Source: Piezodorus guildinii (lineage: Eukaryota > Arthropoda > Insecta > Hemiptera > Pentatomidae). From it: a stretch of DNA of 64,000 bases. The stretch covers positions 199,446,299 to 199,510,298 of the forward strand of contig CM041292.1 of assembly GCA_023052935.1 (NCBI GenBank), written 5' to 3'. Shown here one piece after another: positions 60,001 through 64,000 of the stretch. The position numbers and the translations under genes were made by a program. A model generated the notes under the pieces. That model did no database searches. It had not been told where the DNA came from and was given only the letters and a program-made list of their open reading frames with translations. Numbering within the stretch: the first letter of the stretch is position 1; every line of letters starts with the position of its first letter.

Positions 60001-60054
60001 GTTTTACAAAACACTGCTAAATCTAAGTATCAGAAACACTTACTCGGCTGCCAT
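45091..60054 (-). CDS. UFM1: Ubiquitin-fold modifier 1, four coding exons over 15 kb
   Basis: Exons in transcript order: 60044-60054, 56830-56886, 47765-47896, 45091-45161, all GT..AG. Exon 1 gives MAAE, exon 2 [19 protein letters not shown], exon 3 [20 protein letters not shown] through [11 protein letters not shown], exon 4 [18 protein letters not shown] plus SYC and the stop (about 89 aa). UFM1 is processed to expose the Gly of ..DKVG and is conjugated by UBA5, UFC1 and UFL1 to targets such as ribosomal protein uL24 at the ER. Here the pro-peptide is SYC. Exon 3 has one extra G in a G run (GGG within 47810-47813) that breaks the frame after PAATSA; conservation on both sides points to an assembly error. 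Confidence 0.93.
45558..47100 (+). mobile_element. Mariner, split by another mariner and 3'-truncated
   Basis: Same family as 32664: left ITR from 45558 with TA at 45556-45557. The copy stops at 45669 and resumes at 46578 after a nested mariner. Transposase pieces (ATGGGAACACGCGATTTTCG near 46658; GTTCAGGAATTTAGACAAC near 47080) are deleted and out of frame. The right end is lost at about 47100, where a LINE fragment begins. Confidence 0.8.
45670..46577 (-). mobile_element. Second-family mariner nested in the first
   Basis: 908 bp with ITRs TTGGGTTGATGCAAAATTAA and complement, flanked by TA at 45668-45669 and 46578-46579. On the minus strand the N-terminal half (from 46414) has [20 protein letters not shown] and [20 protein letters not shown]. 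After an internal deletion with frameshift, the C-terminal part reads [20 protein letters not shown] and [12 protein letters not shown]. The first two catalytic Asp residues are lost, so it is not autonomous. Confidence 0.88.
47115..47660 (+). pseudogene. LINE reverse transcriptase fragment
   Basis: Reads [20 protein letters not shown], a degenerate catalytic block ([20 protein letters not shown] in place of the usual A-D-D), then [20 protein letters not shown] and [20 protein letters not shown]: the RT palm and C-terminus of an RTE/R2-like LINE. Part between palm and C-terminus is missing. It lies in UFM1 intron 3, opposite strand. Confidence 0.7.
47897..48114. other. UFM1 intron 2 acceptor region and spacer
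   Basis: A run of T on the minus strand (47901-47916) is the polypyrimidine tract of the exon 3 acceptor. No other feature. Confidence 0.5.
48115..48340 (+). repeat. R1 left-end fragment, old
   Basis: GTATTACGATCGTGAAATAT, then TTCAACGAAATGCAGG and CCCATGAGTCAGAATAACC align with the first 220 bp of R1, clearly more diverged than other copies. Confidence 0.55.
48593..48640 (+). repeat. SINE-A tail fragment
   Basis: TCGTCCGATTAGCCATAGTA then GACGTTAAATGAACAAACA: the last 48 bp of SINE-A only. Confidence 0.6.
48888..49143 (-). repeat. SINE-A copy
   Basis: Reverse, near full length: TTTAACGTCACTTTATGCTA, a CGGACGATGCTACAATGGG block, GGGTTTGAACCCGTGGCC (B box) and a decayed A-box end. Confidence 0.75.
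49185..49300. repeat. PLE-like arm fragment
   Basis: AGTTAGTTCAGGGTGCAGTC and TGCCGACGTTTTGGCC resemble one arm of the palindromic element at 15592, including a decayed GCCTATAATTTAGGC-type hairpin on the minus strand. Confidence 0.5.
49330..49628 (-). repeat. SINE-B copy, near full length
   Basis: On the minus strand the tRNA-like head GGCGTAGTCTAATGGATAGA is followed by B box GGGTTCGAATCTCC, then the body with GGTACCCAAAAATGGGGG and the tail CAGTACGAATCTCTATATG. This is the most complete SINE-B in the window. Confidence 0.7.
49636..50750. other. UFM1 intron 2 spacer
   Basis: No recognised gene or repeat. A 78-codon open stretch at 50139-50375 has no family resemblance. Confidence 0.35.
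50776..51610 (-). pseudogene. RTE-like LINE reverse transcriptase remnant
   Basis: On the minus strand, in broken frames: [20 protein letters not shown] near 51560, [14 protein letters not shown] near 51490, CPLSPILFN near 51320, then an open 95-codon frame (50776-51063) with [20 protein letters not shown] and [11 protein letters not shown]. These are the fingers, palm and thumb of an RTE-type RT. The catalytic ADD region is mutated. A short (TAA)n tail lies at 50800-50820. Confidence 0.7.
51709..52998 (+). mobile_element. Mariner, full length with frameshifts
   Basis: 1290 bp between TA duplications. The ITRs begin CGTGGGTGAATCAAATATAA and end in the complement. The transposase runs from 51857 to about 52910: HTH region ([20 protein letters not shown]), second HTH ([20 protein letters not shown]), D1 in [14 protein letters not shown]. 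One base of frameshift near 52370 moves into the next frame ([20 protein letters not shown]), which contains D2 as FQDNAQ. A further shift near 52690 precedes a mutated third block. Length is normal for mariner, but the shifts make it inactive. Confidence 0.88.
53290..54272 (-). CDS. Unidentified helical protein, intron-nested, one frameshift
   Basis: Start at 54272 ([20 protein letters not shown]). The first frame runs to about 54107; a one-base shift then continues in the next frame ([34 protein letters not shown]) to a stop at 53290, about 327 aa in all. Content is Leu/Ile/Glu/Lys-rich and helical, with repeated hydrophobic stretches ([41 protein letters not shown]), suggesting a HEAT/ARM-like solenoid; I do not recognise a family. 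An acceptor TATTTCAG near 54370 could join a 5'UTR exon. It lies in UFM1 intron 2 on the same strand. The frame on both sides of the shift is clean, so an assembly indel is as likely as a pseudogene. Confidence 0.6.
54380..54845. other. Possible upstream exon or promoter region of the 53-54 kb gene
   Basis: 54461-54560 is more GC-rich than its surroundings, and the minus strand has ACATGTAAGAT, a possible splice donor near 54500. Weak evidence only. Confidence 0.25.
54846..56382 (+). mobile_element. Tc1-like element with broken transposase
   Basis: 1537 bp; ends CACTGCCGGACAAAATTAAA and complement (TTTAATTTGTACGGCAGTG), flanked by TA. The transposase starts near 55137 ([20 protein letters not shown]) and needs several frame changes: [20 protein letters not shown], then [20 protein letters not shown] with D1 in LFSDESRF (55404-55690), then [11 protein letters not shown] (D2, 55840) and [20 protein letters not shown] with the DD34E Glu (55905). 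The domain order is complete but shifts and a stop at 55858 inactivate it. It lies in UFM1 intron 2. Confidence 0.88.
56887..57414. other. UFM1 intron 1 spacer
   Basis: No feature recognised. Confidence 0.4.
57415..58275 (+). repeat. R1 repeat copy
   Basis: Left end CTTTCACTTACCTATATATG at 57418, right end GGAGGTAAGTGAAAGTCGTG at 58240. The TG tract is short and interrupted (57545-57562). Confidence 0.75.
58514..58519 (-). terminator. Poly(A) signal of the 58.6-59.1 kb ORF
   Basis: AATAAA on the minus strand about 42 bp past the stop codon of the ORF at 58561-59139. Confidence 0.45.
58561..59139 (-). CDS. Unidentified 192-aa protein with Cys-rich tail, nested in UFM1 intron 1
   Basis: An unbroken ORF beginning [20 protein letters not shown]. 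The middle is polar and acidic with a Cys cluster ([19 protein letters not shown]); the C-terminus is Ser-rich and ends ETCNCCLV. The final CCLV fits a C-a-a-X box, and the neighbouring cysteines could be acylated, which would suggest membrane attachment; this is inference. No transmembrane segment or known domain is visible. The length, absence of stops in AT-rich surroundings and the downstream AATAAA support a real single-exon gene on the same strand as UFM1. No function can be given. Confidence 0.55.
   Translation of the reverse strand: MSETKRELSCEIIGIQTRVLETIKPKSLKDVTNKREKTDNIFSKESVHTLLLPPSKSHETVSDHKFSGVDKSYISEEKPICIKVDKETNTISLMLLGLSSETNQSDSDDVENCTCGESDCSCSTSSTTTISRFLCDYETDYSLLDSLNDKVKEQDCPSEDFRDHPLSSPSSLTEVSSLETLSVAETCNCCLV
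59140..60043. other. UFM1 intron 1 spacer
   Basis: AT-rich, no feature recognised. Confidence 0.4.
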
Positions 60055-60639
60055 AGCAATGATTAGCTTTTCTTAAAACAATATCGATAATAATAAAAAG
60101 CAAATCTCCTTTCCCCAAACAAAAACCTCCGGACACGTCTTCCTTGAAGGTAGAATAGTAACCTTCTTAACAGGACATGAAATAGTTGATGGAGTAAAAT
60201 CTAACAATTCGATTAAGAATACAAAGATATGAAATCTATTAAGTAACACCCATTACTTACAACTTTCAGAAACTTCCTCAGAAATTACGTCAGGAGAAGA
60301 TATATTTATTAATACAAAACAAAATTCTGAAATAATTGATGTCAAGCAAACTTTAATTCAAATAATATTAAGGATATCCGAGGTGTTCACCTAATTCAAA
60401 AGAAAAAATAAATTTGTATGGTGTATAAAGTTAAATATCTTATAATAAATGAGATAAAATAAATACAAATTAACTTGAATTAACAGGCGTGTTCCCTCAT
60501 CGCTTGTTATTTTTTAAGATAAGGCAGATCATTTGTTTTTTGTTCTGATATTGTAGCAGAAAAAATATACTGCGCATGCCCTGGCTTATCTGTAAGCTAG
60601 GAGGAAACAGACCTAATGCATGTAACAAGAGCTGAAATT
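60055..60639. other. UFM1 5' flank
   Basis: Would contain the UFM1 5'UTR and promoter. No TATA box or initiator stands out. Confidence 0.35.
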
Positions 60640-61570
60640 TTAATAATAATAATAAATAAATTCTTTATTATCCTTGGACATGTCTCTTTAGAATAAAAAA
60701 TACAGAATTTACAAAATGTGCTTTGCAGTCTGAGGTAGGTTAAATACATGTTAGCAAGTTAATAACAACTTATATAAAATTAGACGTATTCAAACAAGAA
60801 GAGAACAAAAACAACGACAAAAAAATAAATAATAATAATAATAAATTATTTACAATTCTGGGGGAGTCTGGGTATTCATTAAATGATTAAATATGCGGAT
60901 TTAAAGGTTGGAAGAGAGTTGGAGTGACGGATGGAAGGAGGTATAGAATTTCATAAGACTGAGGATCGAACGAGAAAGGATCTGTCGAAATGTGCAGTTC
61001 GATGGGCCGTACTGTATAAATCCGAATGCCTGGAAAGTGTACAACGAGGATGGACAGAGGATTTGAATTGAAGGAGGTCAAAAATGTATGATGGACGGTG
61101 GGATTGGATCACTTGGTAAAGGAATGACGCAAGGAAATACTTGCGACGATTGGAACGGTAAAGCCACTTTAACTCGCCATAAAATTGGGACACGGAGGTG
61201 TACTTGGAGACCCCGAAGATGAATCGGACAAAGCAATTAAATAAGTGTTTTATTTTTTCTTCGAGATCCCCAGAAACACCATCGTATACCGTTCAGCAAT
61301 AGTCGGAGTGGGGAAATAATAGAGAGGTAACGAGGAGTTTTCGGGTTTCATACGGAAATAGGTGACGGAGGGAATATAGTCGCTTTATGGTTGAAAAGGT
61401 TTGACGGGAGATTTCGGAAATATAATTTTTGAAGGATAGAGTTTGGTCGAAGGTTACTCCCAGATTTCGGACAGTAGGGTGGAACTTTATATGATTACTA
61501 TTTAGGAACAGGGTTGGGATATGTGGAACTGTTTTCAGGTGTTGGGATCCTATTACAATTGCGTTTGTTT
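60640..61570 (-). pseudogene. CR1/Jockey-group LINE, 3' third with (TAA)n tail
   Basis: On the minus strand from about 61565: AIVIGSQHLKTVPHIPTLFL, TVRNLGVTFDQTLSFKNYIS, ISRQTFSTIKRLYSLRHLFP, then an open frame (61193-60951) with GELKWLYRSNRRKYFLASFL and the end LxNSIPPSIRHSNSLPTFKS, where a TGA replaces the usual Trp. The 3'UTR ends in (TAA)n at 60640-60660. 5'-truncated at a 25-base T run on the plus strand (61602-61628). Confidence 0.75.
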
Positions 61571-61628
61571 TTTTCAGTTTTAGTGACAGATATCTGACTT
61601 CCTTTTTTTTTTTTTTTTTTTTTTTTTT

Positions 61629-63540
61629 CCCCTATATTAACGCAGTTGAAATTCCATTTTGGTCTCTATTATGAAGAATTAGGTCACTTAATGCTTATGT
61701 GACTCGGTAAATCTTTTTTCCTCTCCCCGTTTGTTTCCAAGTATTTCTAAAAGCATTGAATTTTTCTATGAAGTATTTTAAGTTTAGACATCATATTTCA
61801 GAAATAAAGGAACAATGATGCCATTTTAAGAATCTTTCTGAAGTGTGTATTAAATTATCTAGTCTCTTTATTTTATTATTTTTTACATTTTTAAATACTA
61901 TATAGTGGAAGAGTTTTCTCAGCCTTCCTTTAACGTACAATCGGTCGCTAGTCAAATAATTAATTGAACCGTAATACGATTTAGTTGATACATATAGGTC
62001 TCTTCAAAGTAAGGGATTTGTTTATATTTTTATTTGTCACATTTCTTTCCTTAAGTCGATTATTAAAAATATAGGAAGCTGAAGCACTTTGGCCACATAC
62101 CTACCTGTTTTTGCTCTCCCGTCCTTTGCGAATGTTTCTTCATTGCGTCGTTGAATCTTTTTGATTAACTATCTAATTATGAATTAATTATTTTCCCTTA
62201 AAATAAAGAGTAACCAGCCTTAAGATCTAAGATAGGGGCTTTAAACCACGATTTAAACAAACCATTGCAGGATTCATAGCTTCCTCTTCATTTCTGCAGC
62301 CCATTTCGTGTGACCTGCAGTTGCCTGATGGTTAACACTTATGTATGCAAGCAAAAGATAATGTTTTTATGCCGTAAGTAATGATCCAAAAATGATCATA
62401 GTCATCTGAAATGGGTTTATTTTCGACAAAACCACAGTAAAAGGAAAAAGATTATTGGAAAATGATGCTGTTTCAGCATTTAAGTATCTATGATGTTTAG
62501 GGGTATCTTTTGTATGAGACTATACCTCCACTTCTTCAATTGTTACGAGTTCTAATGATAATTATTTTATTTTAAAAAACCCATGTATGGCTCATGCAGC
62601 CGATCTAGAAACACCAATAATTTCATAAAGAACACATTATATTAAACCGATATTTTATATAACCAGCTATGAGTAAAAAAAAAATTGTTTTTCAAGGTTA
62701 CTAAGGAGGACGTGAGGAACAAAGAAATGGCGTGAGCCTTCCAGGGCAATGTTCCGATAGTGATTAAAATAATTATTTAAAGTTTTAATAATAAGAAGCA
62801 TAAGAAATAACCAAATGTGTTAATTCTTTGACCAAACAAATAACATGCCTTGCATAGTTTTGCATAGATGATTATTTGATTCCATGTTGATTTTAAGATC
62901 ATTCCCAACTATAGGGCTGTATAATGACATTGGATCTTGAATATTTTAAAGATACCAGTGGTTTCCAAAATTTGACCACGATTTTCCTTCTGACTTCAAA
63001 ATACTAAATGAAATTACGAATCAAATGACACTAGTCTACCACCCAAAAGTGGGTGGGAAGACGCATTTCACAATTCGATTTCTAGGTACAGAAATGCTGA
63101 CCCATTTAACCATTGAACTGACGTTATGTCATTGACTATTAGAACTACATATGTCTACTACTACTCATATTAAAGCTAATTTTATGCCCCGTAAGGTAGT
63201 TTATAATTATCATATTATTAGGAACAGCCGTTTCCATGATGTTAATGTTTAAAAAGAAGAAGTTTCACGGTCACCGATTTTTTGTAGGACCCATATCTTT
63301 GTACAATAATTATTTACTTTATAGGCCTATTTCACAACTCAAATTAAAGGTGATTTAATTTTTCTTAATAATACTTATAATGAACATCTTTGTAGGTAAG
63401 GCGTTACCATATTAGTATCCTAAATAATGATAGAAATGTGTGGTATCCCGTTTTCTGCAAAATTTATTTTTTGTAATTCCTCTACATCACTGAATACCTT
63501 TAACCCCTCAAATGAAAGCTCTTTAAATACTTGATATATT
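61629..63540. other. Unassigned sequence
   Basis: About 1.9 kb with no ORF, repeat or RNA gene that I can support. Confidence 0.4.
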
Positions 63541-63541
63541 C

Positions 63542-63710
63542 TTATGGGACGAGCCGATCCCATGAAAGAACGTAAAAAGGTTTAGTAGAGCTCCAAAGCT
63601 TGACTCCACCAGTCTGGATAGGTCTTATGATGGTCATGTAGATGGGCCTTTCGTAGTTAAGTGGTAGGTTAGAGCGTATTAGTCCTTGAGTCAGATATTC
63701 GATTTTTGGT
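63542..63710 (-). pseudogene. Possible LINE RT thumb fragment
   Basis: The minus frame reads GLIRSNLPLNYERPIYMTII then RPIQTGGVKLWSSTK, like the K-x-x-IY-x-x-I-RP-x-x-x-YG-x-E-x-W stretch of RTE-like LINEs. It is short and isolated. Overlapping frames at 63669-63978 are unassigned. Confidence 0.35.
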
Positions 63711-64000
63711 CCCTTTTTTAGGGCTGCCATTTTGAAATTGCAGACGTGCATGTTCTGCTTTCCATAAAACATACAAATATTTTGGTAAATTGAGTTGCAT
63801 TTTTCGTTGCTGGCTCAAGGACAATAATGTTGGGACACCTGTTGTACAACACATCCACACAGGCTCCAATCGGTTGGTAAAACATTAGGCCCTTTAATAT
63901 CAAAGTGGGTTTGATTTCACCCAACCTGGTTGTACCACATTGGGTTTGGTCTGCCAACATCCTCACCAACACAACCAAGTTGTATAACAGGTTGCAAGTG

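Overview
The window looks like AT-rich, repeat-dense euchromatin from an arthropod, most likely an insect. The evidence is split genes with GT..AG introns, a tetraspanin resembling the insect Tsp5D/TSPAN9 type, an env-bearing gypsy-class (errantivirus-like) provirus, and many mariner, Tc1, Helitron, Penelope-like (PLE), non-LTR and tRNA-derived SINE copies. Nothing is prokaryotic: no operons, Shine-Dalgarno sites or CRISPR.

Layout. 1-21,650: a mosaic of decayed elements. Family R1 is an unclassified 0.3-0.9 kb repeat whose left end is a short hairpin and whose right end carries an inverted 12-bp terminus; it recurs about a dozen times. SINE-A (about 285 bp) recurs about ten times. The same stretch holds a GIY-YIG Penelope remnant inside a SINE, a Helitron carrying a mariner, a Jockey-like RT split by a palindromic PLE-like insertion, and a 343-bp-arm inverted repeat. 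21,652-30,476: a candidate DNA element with terminal inverted repeats and subterminal motif arrays, split by a 7.5-kb errantivirus-like provirus on the minus strand (LTR-gag-pol-env-LTR, LTRs identical by eye). 30,480-35,600: more R1, LINE and mariner copies, a 21-bp minisatellite, and a 111-bp satellite arranged as alternating dimers just upstream of the next gene.

35,990-41,719 (+): a six-exon tetraspanin gene, 258 aa, complete. 42,217-43,958: a fold-back Tc1 element. 45,091-60,054 (-): UFM1 (ubiquitin-fold modifier 1) in four small exons spread over 15 kb. Its introns hold mariners, a Tc1, LINE pieces and two further same-strand ORFs: a helical 53-54 kb gene with a frameshift, and a 192-aa ORF at 58.6-59.1 kb. 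60,640-64,000: LINE 3' remnants and sequence with nothing recognisable.

The two clear host genes are unrelated in function: tetraspanin is a membrane organiser, UFM1 a ubiquitin-like modifier. What ties the window together is layered transposition, where insertion order can often be read directly. Two host reading frames each carry one single-base indel, which suggests consensus errors in the assembly rather than real gene loss.
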